DNA of 64,000 nt. It comes from Viridothelium virens. Taxonomy: Eukaryota > Ascomycota > Dothideomycetes > Trypetheliales > Trypetheliaceae. Position 1 is the stretch's first letter. Each line of letters starts with the position of its first letter. Positions 10,196 through 20,496 of the stretch are shown in pieces. Under the pieces are notes generated by a model. The model saw only the letters and a list, made by a program, of their open reading frames with translations. It made no database searches and was not told the DNA's origin. The stretch lies in the NCBI GenBank assembly GCA_010094025.1, contig ML991779.1, positions 310,001-374,000 of the forward strand, given 5' to 3'. A program made the translations under genes and the position numbers.

Positions 10196-13100
10196 TCATT
10201 GCATCACATCATCACCCTTCAAATTAATCTGTCTCCGCTTCTTCTTCTTCGTTCTTATGGGTGCTTCGTCCTCTGCTGATCCCTCCCCGCTTCCAACCTC
10301 CTCCACCTTGACCTTTTTCTTCTTTTTCTTCTTCACTACCGCTCCTTGCGCTTCTTCACCAGTTTCTCCCACTGCTTCTGCCGTGTCGCCGGCATCTCCC
10401 GCAGCAACGACTTTCTTCTTTTTCTTCTTCTTCCTCTTTACCAGATCACCTTCCTCGTTTTCACCTGCGCGTGCCTGGATCCTCTCATTCGCCCTTTGCA
10501 TCTCGAGTCGGAGTCTTTCTATTTCCTTCATTGCGCGTTGCATCTCGGCCTCCTCCGCAGCGCGCTTTTCAACGTCCAGTCGGTTGCTGGGAACTCTGGA
10601 TTCGTCGAGAGAAAAGGAACCAAGGCCGCTGGAATCGACTTGGAGGAGTGACTTCTTCGGTCGACTTTGCAGTTGTGGTCTTGAAGATGTAGCAAAAGCG
10701 TTTGAGTGTTCGTCATCCCCGAGGGTTTCGTCGCTTTGGATTATGATTGGAGTTCGGGGTCGTCTATTTTGCGTTTTGGATGCAGGTGCGGAATGGCTAG
10801 TGGGCATCTCTGAACCCTCACCATTACCAATATTAAGATCCATAATTGGAATGGTATCAACGTCGAGCTCTTCGCCGTTATTAGATCGAATGACGTTGTG
10901 GATCGGAGTTGATCTGCCGGAGGCCCGATCGGAATCGATATAGAATGGATCATCTTTGTACCGTTCTCTTCTCTCGGTTCGTCTTCGAGCAGCAACTTCC
11001 GGATCGAGATACTCTTCTTCGTGCGCCGATTGTTGGTACGAGGCGTTTTGGATAGCTTGGCTGTCGAGCCGATCTGCTGCCGACACGGGCGGCGGAGCTG
11101 TGGACCTCGGGCCTTTGTAGTAATGATCGTATGATTCATCTTCGTCATCTTCGAGAAGACTGTCGTAATCTGCCTGTTGCAGAAGCATCTGGAGTTGCTC
11201 GTTGATTGGTGCATCAAGATCCAAATCCTCGGGCAGAGGAACTTTTCGCTGGGCTCCAGGAGCGACCGGGTTGAGCTCTAAGCCTGTGAACAATGATGGA
11301 ATAGCTTGCGTAAGTAAAAGAGGAGCATCTGCAAAAGTCTCTTCCTCATTCTGTGGTGCTTGCCCAGAGGCAGCTTCGGAAGCTAATCGTAAGAGTTCTA
11401 AAAATTCAACTGCCCTTTCCTGAACCTCGAGACTTGGGTGCGTTGCTAATGGCTCAAGAAAATGGATCACTCGTGCAAGAAGGAGTGTAGTCGTCATCTT
11501 GCGATCCGCTGTCCACGAGTACTGTTGGTTACTGGTCAGGCGAGCAAGTACCTTGGGCATTGCTTGCAGGTATACAGCTAATAGGGGAGCTGGTAACTGT
11601 GAAGTAGAGGTGTGTAGTAACGAGCTCATAACATCGTCGGGGTTTGGAAGCATGTCTGAGTATTCTCCAACAATCCAGGCTGCTGATGCAAGGACTCCGT
11701 AACCACTGTTTCCGGATGCGGGAAAGAGAGAGTCGCGTTGATCTACTAGTATGAGCGCTTGAGCCGCTCTCGTGGCCTCGTATCGCATTGACTTTACCCT
11801 CACTGCCACATTCTGAAGTTCGTAGCCAATTCGATAGGAGATGTCGGCGTTGTCTTGGAAACCACCAAAGTCACCCGGTTTTTCAGTCTCAGCTTTTGCG
11901 GTAGTTGGAACTTGCTTGACAAGTTGAACTAGGATTTCGATAAACCACTCAAAATCCGAGACATTTGAATATATGTCACGATAGCACATATCCAATATCC
12001 GAGTGATGACGCTTTTCCGGTAGTCGTCAGGTAGAGGAGGCGGCTGATCTGACCCCCTTTCTGGCTTTTGTAGAGATTCCTCCATATCCTCGTCGTCCGA
12101 ATCCGCAGTTGGTACAATACCCTCATGGACACCGCGATCATTGGTTGGATCGTCAGATTTGGACGCCAATGGAGAGTTCTTCAATTGCCGCATTAGACGT
12201 TCCACAATGGTCATGAGATTATCTGCGTTGACCATATCGACGACAAGATCAAGGGCTCTCGTTCGTATAGAGATGTCCGCATCGTCGATGCATTCAAGGA
12301 TTACATCTTGATGTTGAGATACCAGAAAGGGATGTGAGACTACAATCTTTGCAAATGCCAGCAGAGCAACGTATTTTAAATTTGGATCTCCTTCGACAGT
12401 GAGCATACTTCGCAACTTTCCAACGCAGAGTTTGGCAATTTCGTTGCCTTCTACGCTGCCTTCGGATTCTTCCAATATACCTCCTTGAATGATGCCATTG
12501 ATGCACTCATACAGGAGTGACATTGCCGGAGTAGTTTTGATGAGTGATGTCAAAGGGGGGACCAGCTTCTTGACTAAACGGGGCTCCAAAGGGGTCAAGA
12601 CAGCGAATAACTTGATAATCTTAATGGCCATCCAGTTATTACCTCCTTGAACCAATAGGTCGAAGAGCCTCGGAGCCAAAGGAAGAAAGTCCTGTGGTCT
12701 TCTCCAACCCAACTCACAGACCACATTGATTATTGACGCTGTGACGCTTGGGTCTTCACTCTCATCGCTCAGTCTCTCCTTGATCTTTGGCCACGCTGGG
12801 CGGAGGGTCTCTGGATATACCAAGGCAAGCCGGTATAGTGTCACAATGGTCTTTTTCTTGATTGCGGGATGAGAATGCGTCAGTCTCGGGAGCAGGTCTG
12901 AGAGTAGTGAGTTCGCCATTGGAGGACTGATCACATGTGGAATAGCGGCCAAGGGTAGGGCGATCGTGATGGGAACCGGAGATGAAAGGTCTTTCTTCAG
13001 GAGGTTTTCAGCCAGCATTAAAACTTCCGTATCTGGACGAAAACTTTGTACAGCTCCAAGATAGCCGACTCTTTTCTGTTGGTATTTTTGTGACGACATG

Positions 13101-13414
13101 ACCTCGAGGACGTTGAATGAAGCCCATGACATATCGTGACCAAACATCTCCAAGTACGTGAGTTTGAGTAGGGCAGTGGCCTTCATGTCTGTCGGACCTT
13201 AGTCGGTGTTTGTAATATTCCGAGAGAATGACCATACCCATATCCTGGCTCTTGATTTCTTTCCGACATTCTCGAATGCTATCCTGGACGTATTCCCGCT
13301 CGGTGCCCTTGTGATTCCTCAAACCTCTAATGAGGTCGTATAAGGACTTTTCGAACCTGAATAGTGAGTAAGAAACGAGGAAAAATAACGGTTCATTAAC
13401 AGGATAGCTTACAT
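10196..13414 (-). CDS. APL5: AP-3 complex subunit delta
   Basis: Exons 13414-13413 (the bases AT only), 13356-13238 and 13188-10196, giving 1037 aa. The introns (56 and 49 nt) join to give MFEKSLYDLIRGLRNHKG, EIKSQDMDMKATALLKLTYL and EMFGHDMSWASFNVLEVM, the diagnostic adaptin-delta N-terminus. A long HEAT-type solenoid covers roughly residues 1-620. A disordered hinge with acidic patches (LLEDDEDES) follows. A C-terminal segment with coiled-coil potential (VEKRAAEEAEMQRAMKEIER) then gives way to three poly-Lys clusters. Role: large subunit of the AP-3 coat, sorting cargo from Golgi/endosomes to the vacuole. The start codon itself is split by an intron (AT|G). Divergent from EMC2. Confidence 0.93.
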
Positions 13415-13788
13415 TTTTGCCGTAATTGTGAGGTATTATGCGAATAGTCAAGGAGTGCAAGAATGAAGAAGAAAATTATATGCATGTTACAGCCTGTAAA
13501 GCCGGTAGAAAACGCCAATATAGATCGCCCAGTGCTCCATCAGGAAGAAGAGTAGCATTAAGTAGGTACGGAGCGTATGATGCCCACAGGTGGTGGGGTG
13601 GAGTTTAGTTAAGGACTCTTTGATCCTGGGCCAAATCAAACCTCCGTTCAAACCTCCGTGCTCCCGCATCAACAACCTGCTCAGCTGTCGTTCTTCAACC
13701 ATGCAACTGCGCCGATAGGAGTACCCATTTCATTGAATTCCGTCCCACCTATATCGCACCGTCTCGCGATCCTTTCCTCTTGGCAGCC
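13415..13788. promoter_or_regulatory. Shared AP-3 delta / EMC2 upstream region
   Basis: About 370 bp between two divergent housekeeping genes; it must hold both core promoters. No distinct TATA box is obvious. Contains one GTACGGAG half-motif near 13566. Confidence 0.4.
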
Positions 13789-14833
13789 ATGTCGATCGAT
13801 CTCCTTCAACCACCCACCCATGTTCCCCCGTCTACGGCCTTACGGATATCGCAACAAGCTCCTACTATCCTCAGAAACACTTCAGGCTTCAGGTTACCAT
13901 ATCCGCTCTCTCTATTCGTATCGACCGAAAGCCAGGAACTATGGACTACTCAAGAAAATCTATTCTTGGCTTGCCTTCGAACAGGAGACGACAAGTCTGC
14001 ACTGCACTGCCTAGAGAAGCTTACGGAACGTTTTGGTGGACAAAATGAACGGATCATGGCTTTGAGAGGACTGTATCATGAAGCTACCGCTGAGAATTCA
14101 AAAGCGCTTGAAGAGGTGTTGGAGGGCTATGTCGAAACTTTAGAAGAAAACCCTACAAACATGCCCATACGAAAGAGGACGGCAGCACTCTTGAAGTCGC
14201 TCGGGAGACCAGCAGAGGCTATTCAAACACTGGTTGCGCTGTTAGATTCTTCTCCAACAGATGCTGAAGCGTGGTCAGAGATGGCGGAGCTTTATACGTC
14301 ACAAGGCCAATACTATCAAGCAATATATTGTTTAGAGGAAGTCCTTCTCATCATGCCAAACGCATGGAGTGTATGTTCTATTTTGCCATTACAACTGTGC
14401 ACGCTAACCGCAAAATTAGGTCCATGCAAGATTAGGCGAAATTTTATTTCGTTCATGTTCAAACCTTGCAGGGGGCAATGGCGATTTGCTTAAGACTCTT
14501 TCGGAGTCGATGAGAAGATTCTGCAGGAGTATAGAGCTCTGCGAGAATTATTTGCGGGGGTATTACGGCCTCAAACTTAGTACGAAAAAACTTCTTGATG
14601 TCTATCCGAAAAGCTCCAAACAATCACAAGCAGTTTCAGACCCCGCCACTGGTGACTTGGCTCCCCCAACACTTCGATCGATACAAAGACTGCACGAGCT
14701 CGCGACAGGAAAGCTAGGCGAGATGGTTCGACGCGGTTCCGTCGGCGAAAGAGGGTGGAATGACTATGATGAGGCAGAGTTGATAGCAGCAAGAGAGCTC
14801 TTGGATCGCGATACCCAACCTATAGAAAGATAA
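13789..14833 (+). CDS. EMC2: ER membrane protein complex subunit 2
   Basis: Exons 13789-14370 and 14420-14833 with a 49-nt intron (GTATGT, branch GCTAAC, TTAG), giving 331 aa. TPR-like helices follow in order: ENLFLACLRTGDDKSALHCL, RIMALRGLYHEATAENSKAL, IRKRTAALLKSLGRPAEAI, AEAWSEMAELYTSQGQYYQA, then after the splice VHARLGEILFRSCSNL and RRFCRSIELCENYLRGYYGL. This is the Emc2/Oca3 arrangement and length. Role: cytosolic TPR scaffold of the EMC, which inserts tail-anchored and multipass proteins into the ER. The frame can extend 9 nt upstream only to a TTG, so the ATG at 13789 is the start. Confidence 0.9.
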
Positions 14834-14988
14834 TAGGACCTTGCCAATCGGGTACGAATAGACAACTACCTAACACGCTCAAGATCCTTCCAGTGGTATC
14901 ATTACATAACTCGAGAAGACCTAGCGCCCCGACATTCAATACACATACCCACCTTCTCCACTCCCAAGCCAAGCCATTTCCAATCTCT

Positions 14989-15732
14989 TCAGCTAATTGC
15001 ATGGGCAAATACCTTCGCTGCAAGCTCACTCAACAACTTCGCCTTATCGCTCTGTGGCAACTCCTGAAACACACTATATACGCTCTTTCCCCTACTATCC
15101 CTCACAGCACCCAGTCGATTCCCAGCCACCGCGCCCGCAATCGCCCCCGGGAAATTTGCAACGATAAATCCCATTGCCCCACCACTCAAGCCTCCAACAA
15201 GACTCCAAAACTTTTGCGTCGGCGCCGCCTGTTGGCCTTCAGCCATCCCTTCCTCCCGTAGCATCTCCTCAAACACGTTTCCGAACTGGTCATTCGCATT
15301 CGTATGGTGTGCACTCTCTCCTCCTGCCCCTCCGCCTCCAAAGAAGCTCGACCATCCTCCCGGAACCGAGCCTCCAGGTCGCGGCACCTCCTCGTCGACA
15401 TCGCCCTCTGCTGGATCCGGAGCGCCGGCGTCTGGGTCGGGCGCGGCGAAGCGCCGTGCGGCATCGTAGTCGCGTCTCCGGGTTGGGTCCGATAGCGTGT
15501 AGTAGGCGTCGTTGATCTGTTGGAATTGCTTGGTCCGGATTGCACGTTCGGGGGAGTCGGCGGGGACCCGGTCTGGGTGATACTTAAGAGCAGCTTTCTT
15601 ATAGGCGTCACGGATCTGTTGAGGGGTTGCGGTGGAGGAGATTGAGAGGATGTTGTAGTAGTCAGGTGCTAGAGGGGTCGTTAATCAAGTGAATGTGAGG
15701 AGGTGGAGAAGCTTGGTGAGCTTACTTGACAT
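14989..15732 (-). CDS. J-domain protein with C-terminal Gly-zipper segment
   Basis: Exon 1 is 15732-15726 (ATGTCAA) and exon 2 is 15668-14989. The intron is 57 nt (GTAAGC/TCTAG). Product 228 aa. The J domain starts immediately: MSTPDYYNILSISSTATPQQ, then KYHPD with His33-Pro-Asp35, then AYYTLSDPTRRRDYD. A Gly-rich linker (GGWSSFFGGGGAGG) follows. The C-terminal half is a conserved-looking segment with small-residue zippers (GGAMGFIVANFPGAIAGAVA) followed by helices. J proteins stimulate Hsp70 ATPase. The Gly/Ala segment may insert in or contact a membrane. Convergent with EMC2 (155 bp between stops). The exact orthologue is uncertain. Confidence 0.85.
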
Positions 15733-16628
15733 TGTGGTGGTGTTTCTGTGTAGGGATCAGATGATGAGCAAGAGCAAAGAGATTACAGGTGCAAGGGAAT
15801 ATGGAAAATGCGTGGATGTATGGAGATCACTGAGCAGCTTAATTTGGAGGGGCAGAGGGAAATAGGTCTGAGGCTGGCTACAGATGAATACCTGGAAATC
15901 CATGCCGATGACGTCCAGCTACTCACCACCCTTAGGAGTATTCCTGCGCCTCTGTGGCTGATATTCACGTGACTGGTGTGATTTGTAGCAATTTGCTCAG
16001 AGTGTCGATCTCCCGCCGTTTGACCCGGCCCTGGGAACACCCTAATAGAATCATGCGGAGAGCTACATAAGGTAAGGTACCTGATACAGAGCCTCACTCA
16101 AAGAACGTGTGATCAAATACAGTATTGCATTAAGCCTCAGAGTAGTGCAATTTCGGAGTATTTTCTGCAAGTCAATTGCCAACTTCAACCTCCGCAGTGC
16201 CGTTAGTCTCATTTTGATCCTTCGGTGGAAGCACCTGCATAAAGCTGCATTAGCGTTTTCGCCGGAGAATCCAGCCTCTCGAATGGCAGACGAGCGGTGA
16301 AAGGCTGGGCAGAAGAGAGAACCACAATCCTGTCCCTAGAATCCTTCATTTGCTGCTCTCCTCCTCTTCTGTTTTTTATCGGCACTTCCCTCTGCTTCAT
16401 ACTTGTGACGTTGGCATCGAATAGTTTAGCAAAGTCAGGGCAGCTACATCTAGTCCCGCCTCAGCTCTTCCCCTCAGTGCGAACCTCTGCACAACGACCC
16501 ATATCTTATTGGACATTGAAATAGGGCATCCAATTGGACACGCTATTCGAGATCAACCGTCAAGACGCCAACTCCCCGAAGCTCTCCAATCCTAGCCTAG
16601 GAGAACAGCTCTCCAATTGGCACCAGCA
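15733..16628. other. Divergent upstream region
   Basis: About 0.9 kb between the J-protein gene and the His/Ser-rich gene. Only short frames with no protein-like features. No RNA gene seen. Confidence 0.5.
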
Positions 16629-17276
16629 ATGGGTCTCTTCACTCCAGACTCCCACTCTCACCACAGCGGCCACTCTTCCCACGGCCACCACCACTCCACC
16701 TCGCACTCCCGCCCCGTCTTCGTCCGCGCTCCCTCCTCCCACCACTCCCACCATTCCCACCACTCCACGACCGGCTCTGGCATCTTCGGCACCTCCTCCT
16801 CTCACCATCACCACAAAGGCCACCATTCCCCCACGCGCTCGTTCTTCGGCGCCTCCTCCACCCACCGCTCCCACTCTCCCTACTCCTCCTCCCGTGGCCT
16901 CTTCGGTTCTTCCTCCTACTCCCATTCCTCGCGCGCTCGGCCCCGCGATGGCTACATCAACTACCTCATCTACCGCCTCCGCCACCTGCTGCGCGAACTC
17001 TGGCGTTTCATGCGTCGGCACCCGATTCGGGTGCTGCTGGTTGTACTGCCACTGATCACGGGCGGAGCGTTGGCGGGGGCGGCAAGGGGGATGGGTCTTC
17101 GGCTGCCGAGAAGTCTGGAGGGGCTGATGGGAGGACGAAGGAGCTTTGGGGGATTGGGAGGTGGGTATTATGGGAGCAGGGGATATGGGATGAGTAGCGG
17201 TGGGAGCTGGTTTGGGGGTGGGAGAGGCATGGGAGGGGTTGGCAGCATATTGAAGGCTGTTTCGGCATTTGCTTGA
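16629..17276 (+). CDS. His/Ser-rich N-terminus, single-pass membrane protein, Gly-rich tail
   Basis: The ATG at 16629 is the first in the frame (upstream only TTG); 215 aa, one exon. Residues ~5-105 are dominated by Ser and His with repeated SHHSHHS and SSHHHHKGHH units. A basic segment follows (YLIYRLRHLLRELWRFMRRH), then a hydrophobic helix (PIRVLLVVLPLITGGALAGA), and a Gly/Tyr/Ser-rich tail (GGLGGGYYGSRGYGMSSGG). No family recognised. The His clusters could bind metal (Zn/Ni/Cu), which is inference from composition only. The antisense frame is long merely because of the biased composition. Confidence 0.65.
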   Translation: MGLFTPDSHSHHSGHSSHGHHHSTSHSRPVFVRAPSSHHSHHSHHSTTGSGIFGTSSSHHHHKGHHSPTRSFFGASSTHRSHSPYSSSRGLFGSSSYSHSSRARPRDGYINYLIYRLRHLLRELWRFMRRHPIRVLLVVLPLITGGALAGAARGMGLRLPRSLEGLMGGRRSFGGLGGGYYGSRGYGMSSGGSWFGGGRGMGGVGSILKAVSAFA

Positions 17277-17800
17277 ATGGGTCAATTTCCAGGCTTGGCT
17301 TTAGAGTACGTCTCGGGACCCGCACAGGATTGGGCGAGTAGAGGAGTTTGGTGAATTGGTGGCAACGGTGTAATGATTTTCATTCAAGAGTGAGACTGTT
17401 TTGTCTCCATATTCGAGCTTGACTATATCGGGGAAATGTCCTTCTTGTACGCAACTGAGGCCTCTTGACCTAGATGCGGTATCCAGAGCCTTACAGGCGG
17501 ATACGAGGGCACATCGTGATTTTAGAGTGACGTTCAAAAGTTCACCAATTCCCTAGAAAAGTACTGAGTCCTGAATCTGTTCAGAATGACTATTCATGCA
17601 GATATATGTTTCATCGAAGAGATTTGACTACATTTTTTCATACGAAGTCACTTAAATAAACAATTTTCTTCTAAATTTACACTTAAGCACTTCTCAGGGC
17701 AACCAATTTTATTTGCGTACAGCCAACTTCGCTAGGGTATCTAAACTGCACGAAGGTCGAAGTTGTGAAACAGCTATATGAAGCATCTTCCCTTTCTTCA
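17277..17800. other. Convergent 3' region
   Basis: About 0.5 kb between the stop of the His-rich gene and the stop of the ER J-protein gene. AT-richer around 17580-17690, consistent with 3' UTR/terminator sequence. No gene seen. Confidence 0.5.
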
Positions 17801-19264
17801 CTACCTAACTCTATTTTTCGCCTTTCGCTTCCTTGCCTCACCGTTCTGATTGGGCGCCTCTGCGCTCTTGATGGCCTTCTCCTCTTTGGTTTCTTCGTCT
17901 TCAGGGGATATGTCGGAATGAGGTAGAATACCCGAGTCTTCAGCGACAGTGTGGCCAATGAAGCGGCCAATGAAGCGATCGTAGGCCCAAACTGGAAGAC
18001 GGAAGAGAACAGTGTCGAAGATGGAAGGCTGAGGGATTTCGTCAACCTGATGTGAAAGTCAGCAGGCTAGCCTTCTAGTGAGTAAAGGAAGAGTGTTGAG
18101 TCGAGACAAGATGAGACCTAGTAAGGGATAAACAAAATGACTTGTGAAAACTCACGTCAAGCAAATACTCATGTGTCTCTCCATCCTCGGTTTCTTCCTC
18201 AAGATATACATTGCCCACCGAGTCAACGATCAAGACTTTTCCATTCTCTGCAACTACCCTTTTCTTTGCACCCTGTGGACCACTGGTAACTTCTGCCTCC
18301 TGTGGCGTACTAATTCCACTGCTTCTCGCTTTAGCCACGGCCTTCCCACTTTTAGTGGCCTTCCGATTCTCCTTTTCCGCCATCCTCTTCTGTCTCCGAT
18401 TCCAATTCATCGCCTCTCCGCCTGCCTCTCCCTGTTGTGTTGGTGGTGTGGACGTCCCTCCGTTCGCAATAGCATCCGAATCCACTCCCGGCACACCTTG
18501 GATCCCACTCGCGTCACCCCAAGCCATCTGCCGTGCATGCCGTATGTACCTTTCAACGAAGTCTCTTTGACGCTTCCAGGAAATGTACATGGCGCCATAG
18601 TGCGCACCTCCACCGGCAACGACGAAGAGACCTAACAGCACAGATCCTAGCCCAGGTCGGTACCGCGAATAATAGTATCCAGTCCCTCGCCAGCGGGGGA
18701 ACCCATTCTTGAGGAAATGATCATATCGTTCTCGACCAGGCCCTCGCAGAATGCTAGCTACAAGTCCGAGACGCGCAAATCGCTCTTGTGCTTGTTTGTT
18801 GAAGGCAGTGATTTCGCGCTGAGAGGGGGGTTTCCGAACGGTAGTGCCCTTGCCTGAGGACTTCTTGTCGGTCTTCGAGTGTGACGAGATGAAAGTTTGG
18901 CGAGCTTTGTCGGGATGAAGATTGCGAGATTTCTTGCGATAGGCTTTGTCAAGGTCGTATTGCGAAACGGAGGGGGGCACGCCGATGAAGGAGTAGAAAG
19001 TCGTGTCTGGGCCTTCGTGAGAGGTAACCTCGTCGTGGAGACGGAAGATTTCGTGGTCTGATAGGCATCCATGTTAGCTGCTTGGTAAGATTACTCCGAG
19101 GAGAGGATTAAAGCAGTGACATCTGATTCTATCTTTTCTCTTGGAGGTCTGTCGGAAGAATTTGGGGGTTGAGAAATTTTTGAAGAGATACCTTCTTTTG
19201 TCCACGCTGCAATTGAGGTCACGAAGACACTGAGTAGCAGGGGAACCAGGACCAGCAGCCTCAT
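17801..19264 (-). CDS. ERJ5: ER-luminal/membrane J-domain protein (Erj5-type)
   Basis: Exons 19264-19192, 19057-18156 and 18046-17801; introns 134 and 109 nt (GTATCT/ATCAG, GTGAGT/ATCAG), giving 406 aa. N-terminal signal sequence: MRLLVLVPLLLSVFVTSIAA. The J domain has HPD at residues 72-74 (NLHPDKARQ) and an inserted Lys/Ser stretch before its last helices. A hydrophobic segment follows (GLGSVLLGLFVVAGGGAHYG), then a long charged cytosolic-type region (NWNRRQKRMAEKENRKATKS). After the last splice comes VDEIPQPSIFDTVLFRLPVW and a Lys/Arg-rich tail. Layout (signal, J, TM, charged tail) matches fungal Erj5, a type I ER J-protein that helps Kar2/BiP folding. Confidence 0.83.
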
Positions 19265-19936
19265 TGTGCTAGCCTTGGTGGAGGATCGATGGAGGTCGTC
19301 GTGTCTGGTTGGGGCTTTTTGTACAGAAAAGTGGATGCAGGTTTTGGCTCAGTCCGCCTTGAACGTGGACCAATCAGGCGAAAGCTTCTCCTCTCGCAAA
19401 GCCTGGAAGTATCCAGCGAGGTACCTTAGCTTGCAGCCGTTGCAGCGACATTTAAGCCCACAGTCGTCGTCGCTTTCTTTCTCACCTTCTCACCTCTGGA
19501 TCGGGCCTTGGGGCCACTGTGGCAGAGATCTGGTCACAGAGGGCGGACCTCGTTTGGGGCAACGTTGGCCTGCGCCTGTTGCGGCTGCTGGGCTCAGGAA
19601 CGAAGCACGATTCGAAGCCAACCCTCACGGCCCTGCAGGGATCCTCGCCTTGACCTGGGGCTGAGCCAGGAACTCCGCTGCACTGACTTCTAAGATTATT
19701 TCTCACCCGAATTGTCTTTTATTATTACAAAATCCATAAACTGCTGCCTGCTCCATACTCCTGTTTGCATTGTAACACCACACCCCAAACTTTCTGTGCA
19801 TTCCTCGAATATCCACGTCAACGGTTTAGTCCTCCTACTGCCCTCGTGAATTACTACTATAACAACCACTGCTTCAATCTCTTCTATACAGCATCAGCGC
19901 CGACCAACAATACACATATCTGCAAAATTGCCCAGT
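19265..19936. other. Divergent upstream region of Erj5 and PRA1
   Basis: About 0.67 kb; holds both promoters. The 120 bp before the PRA1 ATG is CT/AC-rich, as expected for a fungal 5' UTR. No other feature seen. Confidence 0.45.
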
Positions 19937-20470
19937 ATGGCACCCACCATCAATATTCCTCTCGACGCCCTCACGTCACGGCTGAACCTCCAAGGTCGAT
20001 TCGACAGTGTGCGCGCTCAATCTCTAGCATCCCGTTTCTCGAACCTTAAGCCCCTTTCAGAATTCTTTGATCTCAAAAGACTGTCAAAACCCAACAACTT
20101 TGGAGAGATGCAAGCTCGGGTCAACTACAACCTCAACTACTTTTCGAGCAACTATGCTGTCGTCTTTGTCATGCTCAGTATCTACAGTCTCCTTACCAAC
20201 CTCACTCTTCTCTGGGTCATCATTTTTGTAACTGTAGGCATGTATGGAATCGGTCGCTTAAAAGGTGGAGATCTCGACCTTGGATTTGTAAAGGCAACCT
20301 CTGCCCAGCTCTACACCGGCCTCATGGTCATTGGTGTCCCCTGGGCCATTTGGGCCTCCCCCCTTGCCACAGCGCTCTGGCTAGTCGGCGCAACTGGCGT
20401 GACGATACTCGGTCATGCCTCGTTTATGGATAAACCGATTGAGTCAGCTTTTTCCGAGGAGGCGGTCTAG
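19937..20470 (+). CDS. YIP3: PRA1 family protein (Yip3-like)
   Basis: Start ATG at 19937; 177 aa, one exon. The N-terminus is hydrophilic. The PRA1 core has NFGEMQARVNYNLNYFSSNY followed by two hydrophobic hairpins (AVVFVMLSIYSLLTNLTLLW and VIIFVTVGMYGIGRL, then TGLMVIGVPWAIWASPLATA and LWLVGATGVTILGHASFM). This is the normal size for the family. Role: prenylated-Rab acceptor of the ER/Golgi membrane that helps recycle Rab GTPases. The next gene on the same strand begins only 26 nt after this stop, in a different frame. Confidence 0.9.
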   Translation: MAPTINIPLDALTSRLNLQGRFDSVRAQSLASRFSNLKPLSEFFDLKRLSKPNNFGEMQARVNYNLNYFSSNYAVVFVMLSIYSLLTNLTLLWVIIFVTVGMYGIGRLKGGDLDLGFVKATSAQLYTGLMVIGVPWAIWASPLATALWLVGATGVTILGHASFMDKPIESAFSEEAV

Positions 20471-20496
20471 GTGGTCGGCCGCGAACTCCATATACT

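Noticed and set aside
9879-10943. 354-codon plus-strand frame rich in Phe and Ser
   Set aside because: It is antisense to the AP-3 delta C-terminus; the poly-Phe runs are the complement of the Lys runs. No protein-like domain.
16560-17285. 241-codon minus-strand frame
   Set aside because: Complement of the His/Ser-rich gene; composition bias keeps it open.
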